NCBI RefSeq assembly: GCF_900218035.1 | Contig: NZ_OBMR01000008.1 | Coordinates: forward strand, 1 to 64,000 | DNA from: Pseudobutyrivibrio ruminis DSM 9787 | GTDB taxonomy: Bacteria; Bacillota; Clostridia; Lachnospirales; Lachnospiraceae | Length of the DNA stretch: 64,000 nucleotides | Reading direction: 5' to 3' | In this document: piece by piece, positions 54,392-62,255 of the stretch | How positions within the stretch are numbered: the stretch's first letter is position 1 | How the letters are laid out: each line of letters begins with the position of its first letter | The notes under the pieces: model-generated | Database searches by the model: none | Told to the model about the DNA's origin: nothing | The model's input: only the letters and a program-made list of their open reading frames with translations | Translations under genes and position numbers: made by a program

Positions 54392-56452
54392 ATGCTATGT
54401 TATAACTTGAAACTGCAATACAAATCATTAAGAAAACTTGGTACTAAAGAAGATGATAGAGATAAAAAGAACGAATCACTTGAAAATAGGATGGCAATAC
54501 TGAATGCAGAGATTTATTCTCATACATCGCACGATGATTTTTTTGCTTTTGCTTATAATGCAGATGATGAAAATATAGATTTTGCCATAGGTATATGGCC
54601 TGATAAGGTATCAGTTTTAAAGGTAAAAAAAATAATTATAAATGAAGCTGATAAAACGTATGGTGCTGAGGAGATATCTGCTTCTCCCATATCAGAGATA
54701 ACCACAAAAGAGTATGGCCAGATGCTGGAAGATGCTGATAACAGAGATTATTTAAAACGGTCAGCAAGAAAGAATAAAAGGGATCTTGACTTTGATTTTT
54801 ATGGTAATAGTTATTTTAAGTTAAACGAAACGGTAGTTACAAATGAGAAATTGAGCAAGAAAGAAGCAGTTTGCCGTGCTAGAGAAATAATGGCAGATGT
54901 GACTCTTTTTGATGAATTAGATCGAATTTATGCAAAGGGAAATGCTCGGAAGTTTTATGGGTATCCAGTTCATTACTGTATATCTTCTGGTAATAGAGAT
55001 TCTGGGATGGAAATAATAAAGCTTTTAGTTCAAATGCTTTATAGTCAGGGTCGATTATTAAGTTCAAGAGTTAACTTGATTAGTCAAATCAAAGAAGGTT
55101 GCTATGATGAGAGTGATCTAGAGCATATTTGTAAACACGCTGATGGTGCTGCAATTGTAATTGATATGCGTGGTAGTGACGAAAACCATGGAAATTATGC
55201 TCAAAGCTATAAGAGAGTTATTAGGTATTTTTCTGAATTGGTTGAAGGATATTGTGAAAAGACGCTTTTTTTCTTTTTGGAAGAGTGTGAAAATCCAGGG
55301 TTTGCTAAAGAGTTATTGATTAAGACTGACGACTTTATGGATAGAATTGAGATACACGAAGGGGCAGGAAATCGGGAAGAGGCACTAGCATATCTTGATT
55401 ATCTTGCGAAAGAAAGTACATTTTATAAATTCAAAGATGAAAGTTTAGAAAATTATTTACAAGCTGAGAGAAAAGTATATAAATGCTATGACGTGCATGC
55501 AGCTTTTAACAAATGGACTAGAGAAGTTCTAAAAAATAAAGTATATAGTTCCTACAAGGAATGTAAATGCATCGTAAAAAAAGAAGAAAAGAAAAAGAAA
55601 AAAAGTGCATACAAAGAATTACAGGAAATGGTAGGCCTTTCTGAAGTGAAGGCTTTGGCAGACCAAATCGTAGCATCCTATAAAATGCAGAGTATTCGTG
55701 ATGGGTACGGGTTGAAGGATGGAGGAATATCTAAACATATGGTATTTACAGGAAATCCAGGAAGCGCCAAAACAACTGTGGCAAGACTTTTGACAGATAT
55801 ATTAACGGAAGAAGGTGTGCTAAAGACTGGAGCTTTAGTTGAGTGTGGAAGGGCAGATTTGGTCGGTCAATACGTTGGATGGACGGCTCGTGAAGTAAGA
55901 GATAAATTCAAGGAAGCAAGTGGAGGGGTACTATTTATTGATGAAGCATATTCCTTGGTGGACGATAGAAGAAGCTTTGGTGCGGAAGCAATAAATACTA
56001 TTGTGCAAGAAATGGAAAACCACAGAGATGACGTAATTGTAATATTTGCAGGTTATCCAGATAAGATGGCTGATTTTTTGGATCAAAATGAAGGCTTGAG
56101 AAGTAGAATAGCCTTTCATATAGATTTTCCAGATTATAACGGTGAGGAACTTACCGACATTCTTAAGCTTATGGCAAAAAATAGGGGCTTGAAATTAGAT
56201 AATAAAGCAATTGAAAAGTGTAAGAACATCTGTGAAAAGGCTTGTATTGAAAAGGAATTTGGAAATGGACGTTTTGTAAGAAATCTTTTGGAGCAAGCAG
56301 TGTTGAAGCAATCTCAGAGACTATATTCAACATATAAAGACAAAGAAATACCTAAGTCAAGTGTGGAGAAACTGTTAGTTTCGGATTTTGATGTAAATCT
56401 ATCCGATGCATGTCTTAAGAAAAAGGCTAATGAAATAGGATTTGCTGTTTGA
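54392..56452 (+). CDS. Tandem AAA+ ATPase, CbbX/SpoVK-like C-terminal domain
   Basis: 686 residues from the ATG with GGAGGAG upstream (an earlier ATG at 54359 lacks a site). A long N-terminal region (1-400) includes what looks like a degenerate first AAA+ domain (GYPVHYCISSGNRDSGMEIIKLL, then AAIVIDMRG and TLFFFLEE in place of Walker B). The C-terminal domain is active-looking: Walker A GNPGSAKTT (about 453), with Ala in place of the last Gly, Walker B GGVLFIDEAYSLV (about 516), then the sensor segment VIVIFAGYPDKM and arginine finger FGNGRFVRNLLEQAV. It may remodel a protein or nucleic-acid complex with the island's nucleases. Confidence 0.85.
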   Translation: MLCYNLKLQYKSLRKLGTKEDDRDKKNESLENRMAILNAEIYSHTSHDDFFAFAYNADDENIDFAIGIWPDKVSVLKVKKIIINEADKTYGAEEISASPISEITTKEYGQMLEDADNRDYLKRSARKNKRDLDFDFYGNSYFKLNETVVTNEKLSKKEAVCRAREIMADVTLFDELDRIYAKGNARKFYGYPVHYCISSGNRDSGMEIIKLLVQMLYSQGRLLSSRVNLISQIKEGCYDESDLEHICKHADGAAIVIDMRGSDENHGNYAQSYKRVIRYFSELVEGYCEKTLFFFLEECENPGFAKELLIKTDDFMDRIEIHEGAGNREEALAYLDYLAKESTFYKFKDESLENYLQAERKVYKCYDVHAAFNKWTREVLKNKVYSSYKECKCIVKKEEKKKKKSAYKELQEMVGLSEVKALADQIVASYKMQSIRDGYGLKDGGISKHMVFTGNPGSAKTTVARLLTDILTEEGVLKTGALVECGRADLVGQYVGWTAREVRDKFKEASGGVLFIDEAYSLVDDRRSFGAEAINTIVQEMENHRDDVIVIFAGYPDKMADFLDQNEGLRSRIAFHIDFPDYNGEELTDILKLMAKNRGLKLDNKAIEKCKNICEKACIEKEFGNGRFVRNLLEQAVLKQSQRLYSTYKDKEIPKSSVEKLLVSDFDVNLSDACLKKKANEIGFAV

Positions 56453-56590
56453 TGTGTCAAAGTAAATTATTTGTGTCGAGACTTCAATTGTATTGGAAAA
56501 ATTTTAAGAATGACATTACTTGTCATCTTTATTTGGTACCTTTGATAGGTCACTATTGTATAATTTCTCTGAGTTCTTCTAAAATATGTC

Positions 56591-56797
56591 TTACTTCTGG
56601 CGCCAATTTCTGGGCTTATTTACAGCATCTTCCTTATCGCTGGCCCTAGCATAAATGTTAGTAGCTGCGATAGAAGCGTGTCCCATATGGTTTTGAAGAA
56701 CCAGAATATCGTGTTCAGACTTATAAAACTCCATAGCAAAGCTAGAGCGAAGCTTGTGTACGCTGATATCATTGTGGTGAAGCGACGCTCTAACGTA
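56591..56797 (-). pseudogene. Tyrosine recombinase (integrase) C-terminal remnant
   Basis: On the minus strand an open stretch without a start reads VHKLRSSFAMEFYKSEHD, NHMGHASIAATNIYARASDKED and ends NKPRNWRQK. The H-x-x-R, the G-H and the catalytic Tyr of the phage-integrase domain are visible. An in-frame stop immediately upstream (56798-56800) shows the N-terminal part is gone. Confidence 0.8.
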
Positions 56798-56934
56798 TTA
56801 ATTGTCTATGAATAAAATCGCCTTATTAGCCAAATCGAAAACTTAATAACCATTCATCCTATAAAATATAGAGATTGCTATTTACCTACTAAAAGAGTAT
56901 GCTTTTAGAAAATAAGAGAAGGGGGATAGTAACA

Positions 56935-57528
56935 ATGATTTCAAGAGATGAAGCTTTTAAATTACTGAAAAAATACAACAAGGATTCTTTTCATATTCAA
57001 CACGCATTAACCGTTGAAGCTGTTATGAAATGGTATGCAAATGAACTTGGTTATGCAGATGAAGAGGAATATTGGGGAATTGTTGGACTTTTACATGATA
57101 TAGATTTTGAATTGTACCCTGATGAGCATTGTTTGAAAGCTCCAGAATTATTAAAAGAGGGTGGTGTGAGTGATGATATTATTCATGCAATATGTTCACA
57201 CGGATATGGAATTACTGTTGGTTGCGGAGAAACTATAGATGTAGAGCCAATAAGAGAGATGGAAAAAGTACTCTTTGCAGCTGATGAGCTGACAGGACTT
57301 ATTTGGGCGGCAGCTCTAATGCGACCATCTAAGAGTACTAAAGATATGGAACTAAAATCTCTTAAGAAGAAATATAAAAGCAAAGGGTTTGCTGCAGGAT
57401 GCTCACGAGAGGTTATAGAACGTGGTGCAAATCAGCTTGGCTGGGAGCTTAACGATTTGTTAGATAAAACATTGCAAGCAATGGCAGCTAGTGAGGATAC
57501 TATTAACAAGGAAATGTTAGCGGGGTAA
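56935..57528 (+). CDS. HDIG-type HD-domain phosphohydrolase
   Basis: 197 residues from the ATG with a GGGGGAT site (an in-frame ATG at 56899 lacks one). HD motif: His23 in FHIQHALTVEAV, the LLHDIDFE pair His54-Asp55, a later HAICSHGYG, and an Asp in AADELTGLIWAA. This pattern is common in clostridial HDIG proteins of unknown substrate. The next two genes encode small Cys-rich proteins, and all may be one transcript. Confidence 0.88.
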   Translation: MISRDEAFKLLKKYNKDSFHIQHALTVEAVMKWYANELGYADEEEYWGIVGLLHDIDFELYPDEHCLKAPELLKEGGVSDDIIHAICSHGYGITVGCGETIDVEPIREMEKVLFAADELTGLIWAAALMRPSKSTKDMELKSLKKKYKSKGFAAGCSREVIERGANQLGWELNDLLDKTLQAMAASEDTINKEMLAG

Positions 57529-57534
57529 AGGCTT

Positions 57535-57756
57535 ATGAAATCCATCCTTATTAAAGATACAACACGAGAAGAACGCGAAGAGATTATAAAAGCATCTCTT
57601 GATTGTGGAGGCGGCTGTGAAAACTGTTCGTCTTGTTGGCTTGGTGGCGGTAGTCCTTGGGATATTTACCAGGACTATATAGATGGAAAACGTGAAATTA
57701 GTGATATTAATAAGGATTATATGTCTATATACCGTCAGGATAGGCAAATAAAATAG
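57535..57756 (+). CDS. Small Cys-rich protein, paralogue 1
   Basis: 73 residues with CGGGCENCSSCWLGGG (four Cys within 12 residues) in the middle and a DIYQDYIDGKREISDINKDYMS C-terminal helix. The C-x3-C-x2-C-x2-C run could bind a metal or iron-sulfur cluster. It begins 6 bases after the HD gene stop. I do not recognise the family. It is clearly related to the next gene. Confidence 0.75.
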   Translation: MKSILIKDTTREEREEIIKASLDCGGGCENCSSCWLGGGSPWDIYQDYIDGKREISDINKDYMSIYRQDRQIK

Positions 57757-57777
57757 GCAAATAAAATAGGTATATTT

Positions 57778-57978
57778 ATGAAAGAAGCTCCAGATATTAT
57801 AAATTCAACCGAACAAGAACGGCGCGATTATATAAAGCAAATATTTCCATGTATTGCAGATTGCGATATGTGTGGGCTTTGCAAAGTTTTTCACGGAAAA
57901 GATGCAGAAACAGCTTATGATGATTATATCTCAGGGATTCGGTCATTTTTAGATGTCTCAGCGGATTACAAAAGATGA
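57778..57978 (+). CDS. Small Cys-rich protein, paralogue 2
   Basis: 66 residues with PCIADCDMCGLC (four Cys: C-x3-C-x2-C-x2-C, the same spacing as paralogue 1) and then AYDDYISGIRSFLDVSADYKR. It lies 21 bases after paralogue 1. The two share the Cys run and the DYI-G--...D---DY tail, so they come from a duplication. A metal-binding regulator or carrier role is possible only as inference. Confidence 0.75.
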   Translation: MKEAPDIINSTEQERRDYIKQIFPCIADCDMCGLCKVFHGKDAETAYDDYISGIRSFLDVSADYKR

Positions 57979-58173
57979 CTTAGACACATCCATTTAACAA
58001 ACTTGTTAATGTCGTTTGGAGTGATGGCATTTAGGTTTTCTATAGTAAGATATAAAGTTAAGCCTGATGCATTTGAAATTGTAGAGGGATTGAAAAATGA
58101 GCACTTACTTAGGTAAGTGCTTTTAGGATAATCATTCTGGGCCTCATTTTACTGAGGCTCATTTTTTTATAGG
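57979..58173 (+). other. Gap with two hairpins
   Basis: AGCACTTAC / GTAAGTGCT (58100-58121) with T4 follows, and GCCTCA / TGAGGC at about 58141-58158 with a T-run. A 30-codon ORF at 58024-58116 (MAFRFSIVRYKVKP...) overlaps the first hairpin and is probably a remnant. Terminators for the Cys-rich gene pair. Confidence 0.5.
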
Positions 58174-58245
58174 ATGTGTTCATTTTTTTTGAAACAGTGG
58201 TTGCTATTATTACTTCATCAAGTGATTTCAATGGAGGAAAAAAAG

Positions 58246-58608
58246 ATGAATAATAATATAAATGGAAATACATTAAAAGAGCAAATTAGAAAATGGCTTT
58301 CAAACGTTAAGCTTGAAGAATTCTGTGCTGAAATAGAAAGTAAGGTAATAGGACAAAAAACAATAAACAGAATCTTAGCAAATATTCATAGTTACTTATA
58401 TTGTGTAGCTTATAATAAGCCAATTAATCATAATATGCTTTTAGCGGCACCTTCTGGGACAGGTAAAACGGAAACCTATAGAGTAATAAAAGCATATTTC
58501 AAGAATCATATACCACTACTACCGGTTAATATATTTGACGTATCTCAAGTTACACCAACTGGATATAAGGGGGAAGATGTCAAGAATATTCTTGCACCAT
58601 ATTTTTGA
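58246..58608 (+). pseudogene. Truncated ClpX-like AAA+ ATPase
   Basis: 120 residues from an ATG behind GGAGGAAA. The N-terminus of an AAA+ protein: VIGQKTINRILANIHSYLY, Walker A APSGTGKTET and TPTGYKGEDVKNIL, which matches the pore-loop area of ClpX (TEAGYVGEDVE). It stops before Walker B, so it lacks ATP hydrolysis residues. The reading frame after the stop does not continue. It is probably a truncated gene of the remnant zone. Confidence 0.75.
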
Positions 58609-58994
58609 CAAAAAGTTATATTGTAAAATTTGATTTTCCATGACCTTTTCCCCTCTGACGGAGCTATAACAGGTATCCAAAGGAGATGAAAGAAGCTATA
58701 GTAGCTAGACTTTATTCTTGTATTAAAGGATGAATTTGGCCCATCGGCTATTGAGCTTTTAGAGCTTGTTAAGACTGTAAATGCTACAGAGGTTGCAATT
58801 AGACTGGCTTTTTGTGTTATGAAAAAGTTTTACTGACATTTTAAAAAATTAGCCCGTATAATGAATTATGATTCAAATGAAGGAGGAAACCATTTATGAA
58901 ATTTGCTATGTTATGTTGGACCTTTGGGTTCTTTGGGGAATTTCTACATCTGTTATAGGAGTTGTATTAACAAAGCAAAAAAGGAGATTTATAG
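58609..58994 (+). other. Remnant zone before the nitroreductase gene
   Basis: An open frame at 58705-58836 reads LKDEFGPSAIELLELVKTVNATEVAIRLAFCVMKKFY without a good start, so it may be the end of a lost gene. At 58896 an ATG with AAGGAGG reads MKFAMLCWTFGFFGEFLHLL and stops, while the +1 frame continues as LDLWVLWGISTSVIGVVLTKQ, a membrane-helix-like stretch: a likely frameshift. None can be assigned to a family. Confidence 0.4.
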
Positions 58995-59357
58995 ATGGAA
59001 TTTAAGACAGTTATAGAATCAAGAGAGTCTGTTCGTAAGTACAGTAATCAGAAACCAAATGAAGAACAGGTTAAATATATTTTAGAAGCGGGACGTATGG
59101 CGCCAACTGCTTTCAATAAACAGCCACAACGCATATATATATTAAAAAGTGAAGAAGCACTTCAAAAAATGGATAGTGTTCATCCTTGCCGTTATGGAGC
59201 ACCTATGGTTATATTGGTATGTGCTGACAAGGATGCTGCTAGTAATTTTAAAAAAAAAAACTGTTTTTTGGATTTAGGATATCGCTCTGATGATTTTAAA
59301 AGTCTTTTAGGCAATAAGAAAAGAAATTCCTTAGATTCAATGATTAATACTTTATAG
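58995..59357 (+). pseudogene. Nitroreductase-family protein with internal deletion
   Basis: 120 residues, against about 170-200 normally. The first 83 residues are normal nitroreductase (ESRESVRKYSNQKPNEEQVKYILEAGRMAPTAFNKQPQRI, then APMVILVCADKDAASNF). The next residues jump to the family's C-terminus (DLGYRSDD...). About 75 residues including FMN contacts are missing. The join is in a run of eleven A bases (59250-59260). The gene is probably inactive. Confidence 0.75.
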
Positions 59358-59408
59358 GCACGGAATAATACGTAATCAATTCAATCATATACCTTTGTCC
59401 AATAACTT

Positions 59409-59425
59409 ACCCTTCTGTGATATAT
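59409..59425 (+). repeat. 17-bp repeat, second copy
   Basis: TACCCTTCTGTGATATA, identical to 38944-38960. Both contain TGATATA, like an extended -10. Chance is not excluded. Confidence 0.4.
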
Positions 59426-59445
59426 TTAAGTTCAAGTCATTTTAT

Positions 59446-59477
59446 TTGAGTTCAATTTATGCTATAATTGAACTCAA
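59446..59477 (+). promoter_or_regulatory. Perfect 12-bp inverted repeat at the Fic promoter
   Basis: Arms TTGAGTTCAATT (59446-59457) and AATTGAACTCAA (59466-59477) with an 8-nt spacer. The -10 TATAAT (59463-59468) overlaps the spacer and right arm, so a bound protein would block transcription. It is a candidate autoregulatory operator for the Fic gene. Confidence 0.7.
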
Positions 59478-59513
59478 ATAATAGTGAATGAATAAATCGT
59501 AGGAGATTTCATT

Positions 59514-60581
59514 ATGAGGAATTTTGATTATAAAAAACTGAGCCAGCAAACGTGGGATAATGACATCTTGCTTTTGTGCTCAAAAATTCATGAATGTAAG
59601 GGAAGACAGGACTTATTTGTTCGTCAGAAGCCTGCTCAATTAAATCGTCTAATTGAAATTGCCAGGATTCAAAGTACAGAAGCATCTAATAGCATTGAAG
59701 GAATTGTTACAACTAGTACAAGAATTAAACAGCTAGTAAACGATAAAACAACACCCAAGAACAGGGATGAGAAAGAAATTCTTGGTTATAGAGATGTTTT
59801 GAACACCATACACGAAAGTTATGAATATATAGATATATCTCCTAATCACATTTTACAGCTGCACAGAGATTTGCTAAAATATGCAGGTTTTACATATGGG
59901 GGCAGTTTCAAAAATACTCAGAACTATATCAAAGAAACACGACCAGATGGAAGCGAAGTAATCAGATTTACACCAGTTCCACCATATGAGACGCCTAAAG
60001 CAATAGAAGATATTTGTAGGAGTTATGCAGAAACTGCTGCTCTAGAGATTGTAGATCCGTTGATATTAGTACCTGCCTTTATCTGCGATTTTCTGTGTAT
60101 ACATCCATTTAACGATGGTAATGGTAGAATGAGTAGATTATTAACATTGCTGTTGCTTTATAAAAATGGATATGCTGTTGGAAAATATATCAGTATAGAA
60201 AAGCAAATTGAAAAGACAAAAGATGTGTATTATGACGTTCTTCAGGAAATTGATTACGGCTGGCATGAAGAGAAAAATGATCCAACACCATTTATAAAAT
60301 ATATGTTACAGGTAGTACTTGCATCATATTTAGAATTTGAGGAGCGTGTTGGTGTGATGGATGATACAGGTGTAAAAAGTTCCTCATATGATGTTGTTAA
60401 GGCGTATGTAGAAACTAAAATTGGAAAATTTACTCCAGCGGATGTTTTAGCCAATTGTCCTGGCGTAGGTCGTACATCGGTGTTTAATGCGTTAAAAAAG
60501 CTAAATGAAGAAGGCTTTATAGATAAACACGGTGAAGGAAAAGGGTCATTCTATGTACAAAAGAGTGAATCTATTTGGTAA
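59514..60581 (+). CDS. Fic-domain protein with C-terminal winged helix
   Basis: 355 residues. The catalytic Fic loop HPFNDGNGR is at about 197-205, so it can transfer AMP or another nucleotide part to a target. The N-terminal helix STEASNSIEG (about 54-63) fits the (S/T)xxxE(G/N) inhibitory motif, so this is a self-inhibited class II Fic. A C-terminal winged HTH (about 295-350: TPADVLANCPGVGRTSVFNALKKLNEEGFID) may bind the palindrome at the promoter. The target protein is unknown. Strong GTAGGAGA site. Confidence 0.92.
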   Translation: MRNFDYKKLSQQTWDNDILLLCSKIHECKGRQDLFVRQKPAQLNRLIEIARIQSTEASNSIEGIVTTSTRIKQLVNDKTTPKNRDEKEILGYRDVLNTIHESYEYIDISPNHILQLHRDLLKYAGFTYGGSFKNTQNYIKETRPDGSEVIRFTPVPPYETPKAIEDICRSYAETAALEIVDPLILVPAFICDFLCIHPFNDGNGRMSRLLTLLLLYKNGYAVGKYISIEKQIEKTKDVYYDVLQEIDYGWHEEKNDPTPFIKYMLQVVLASYLEFEERVGVMDDTGVKSSSYDVVKAYVETKIGKFTPADVLANCPGVGRTSVFNALKKLNEEGFIDKHGEGKGSFYVQKSESIW

Positions 60582-60592
60582 GTTCAAACTCA

Positions 60593-60641
60593 AACAAAAG
60601 AGTTCAAATGTAATGGCATTTGAACTCTTTTGTTTGATAAT
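60593..60641 (+). terminator. Long terminator hairpin after the Fic gene
   Basis: CAAACAAAAGAGTTCAAATG pairs fully with CATTTGAACTCTTTTGTTTG around a 6-nt TAATGG loop, a 20-bp stem. It holds AGTTCAA and TTGAACT words like those in the promoter palindrome. No long T-run beyond the stem. Confidence 0.75.
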
Positions 60642-60656
60642 CTAGTTTAGTCAATT

Positions 60657-60734
60657 TTATTTTCGCGCCAATTCCTTGGCATCAATCCTGGCTTCCTTAT
60701 CTGAAATATAGTGATTGGAAGTATCAATATTACT
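60657..60734 (-). pseudogene. Second integrase C-terminal remnant
   Basis: On the minus strand it reads SNIDTSNHYISDKEARIDAKELARK then stop. This is the end of a tyrosine recombinase with the catalytic Tyr in SNHYIS. Its DKEAR tail is akin to the DKED tail of the 56.6-kb remnant, so both come from related elements. Confidence 0.55.
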
Positions 60735-60773
60735 ATATGGACTACATGTTACATACTGCATAAAGTGGAATAT

Positions 60774-61271
60774 TTACCATCCAATCTTGTTTTTCATCAA
60801 TCCATAAAGGATATTTCCAAGTATTATTCCGCTTAATGTCTGAAGGCTAAGGGTTAGAAGAGTAGATAGTGCATAAGCAAGGCCAAACATTGGTATTTTT
60901 ATAAGTGTATATAAGGCTATGTGTACAAGTCCTCCAATTATAGCTCCAATCCAAAGGTTGTATTTAAAGTTCTTAAATAACTTAAATGCAATAAATCCCA
61001 TCACAAGGACCCAGGCTGCTTTAAAAGCCATTGTAGGCAATACCCAAGCTGTGTATCCGCCGATAAAATCGGCAAGGCCAGCGCCTAATGCTCCCGCTAT
61101 AGCACCTTTTTTGGTACCGAGCAGGCATGTTGCAAGAATAATCATGCAATCCCCTAAATGAGTGTATCCAAAGGCTGTTGGAATCTTAAAATAAAAGGTC
61201 CCAATAAATACTAAAGCAATCATAAGCCCAACTACAGCAATATCTTTTTGATTATATCTAGTCTTTTCCAT
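60774..61271 (-). CDS. ECF transporter S component, substrate unknown
   Basis: 165 residues, about six transmembrane helices. The THLGDCMIILATCLLGTKKGAIAGALGAGLADFIGGY stretch is typical of ECF S components of the PF12822 group. It would need the shared EcfAA'T. The gene is 12 bases behind the amidohydrolase gene, so transport and cleavage of one compound are likely linked. The substrate cannot be told from the sequence. Confidence 0.85.
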   Translation of the reverse strand: MEKTRYNQKDIAVVGLMIALVFIGTFYFKIPTAFGYTHLGDCMIILATCLLGTKKGAIAGALGAGLADFIGGYTAWVLPTMAFKAAWVLVMGFIAFKLFKNFKYNLWIGAIIGGLVHIALYTLIKIPMFGLAYALSTLLTLSLQTLSGIILGNILYGLMKNKIGW

Positions 61272-61283
61272 GAATGTATCCCC

Positions 61284-62039
61284 CTAATCTAAAAGTGATC
61301 CTAAAAAGTTCTTTGCATTGTTATAGAATATGTTCTCATAATCCTTTTCTTTTAATGGGCAAGAAAGAATCTTTTGGATTTCCACCTCTGGTGCATGAAA
61401 TGGCGTATCTAGTCCAAACATAACTCTGTCATTTCCCACGTTTTTATAAGCATTGAAAATCTGAGCAGTCATTGAAGTGCCTGAAGTTTCAAGCCATATA
61501 TTTTTATATCTTTTAGCAATAGTCTGAGCTGCCTCAACATATATTCCATGGCCATGCCCCATATGAAGCATTACAAATTTACATTTTGGATGTCGCTCTG
61601 CTAAAAGCCCTATCTGCCAAGGCAATGAGAAAGGTTCATGTCCTGAATGCACAAAGAAAGGCACATTATAGGATTCACAGATTTCAGCTACTGGATCTAC
61701 TATTGGAGAATCAGCAGCATAGCCATCGAATAAAGATTGTATCTTTGCCCCCTTGCAGCCTTTATCACGAATTAAATATTCTAGTTCGTCATAGGCAGCT
61801 TGTTCTTTTGTGCAATCAACCCAAGGCACTGGAATAATCTTGTCTTTAGCTTTTTCATAAGCTTCTAGAATATCCGCGTTTTTAGAAGAATCAGAAGGGC
61901 ATAAGACTGTCTTTTCTATATTAAATTTATCCATCAAATCAATAACTAAATTAATATCCCCACTAAAGTTAAATGGATTACCCCAAGTTCCAATATGCGA
62001 GTGCATATCAATCTTTTTAAAATCAGTAAATTCATACAT
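61284..62039 (-). CDS. Amidohydrolase-2 family TIM-barrel protein
   Basis: 251 residues from the ATG with AAAGGAGGA upstream (a longer frame from 62090 lacks a site). The N-terminal metal motif is KIDMHSHIG, followed by FVHSGHEPF, KFVMLHMGHGHG, IWLETSGTS and GLDTPFH, a complete set for the amidohydrolase-2 (ACMSD-like) fold. It may hydrolyse or decarboxylate a small metabolite taken up by the S component encoded downstream. Confidence 0.87.
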   Translation of the reverse strand: MYEFTDFKKIDMHSHIGTWGNPFNFSGDINLVIDLMDKFNIEKTVLCPSDSSKNADILEAYEKAKDKIIPVPWVDCTKEQAAYDELEYLIRDKGCKGAKIQSLFDGYAADSPIVDPVAEICESYNVPFFVHSGHEPFSLPWQIGLLAERHPKCKFVMLHMGHGHGIYVEAAQTIAKRYKNIWLETSGTSMTAQIFNAYKNVGNDRVMFGLDTPFHAPEVEIQKILSCPLKEKDYENIFYNNAKNFLGSLLD

Positions 62040-62255
62040 AACAAGTTCTCCTCCTTTTGTTGGAGAAAATATTATATGATTCCTGTGCACTTTGAAATAT
62101 CTAGTTTTGATTATTTTTTAGGGGTCAGTTTCAAAGGACTTCGTTATAAATATAATTTATAAATCATTCTCATTTTTTCCTGAGATATAAACAGTTGACC
62201 AGATAGTAGAATAGATTTATATTTACTACAAGATTATAAGAAGGGGGAATTAATA

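Noticed and set aside
56449-56649. 66-residue ORF after the AAA+ gene
   Set aside because: It is antisense to the integrase remnant, which explains the open frame.
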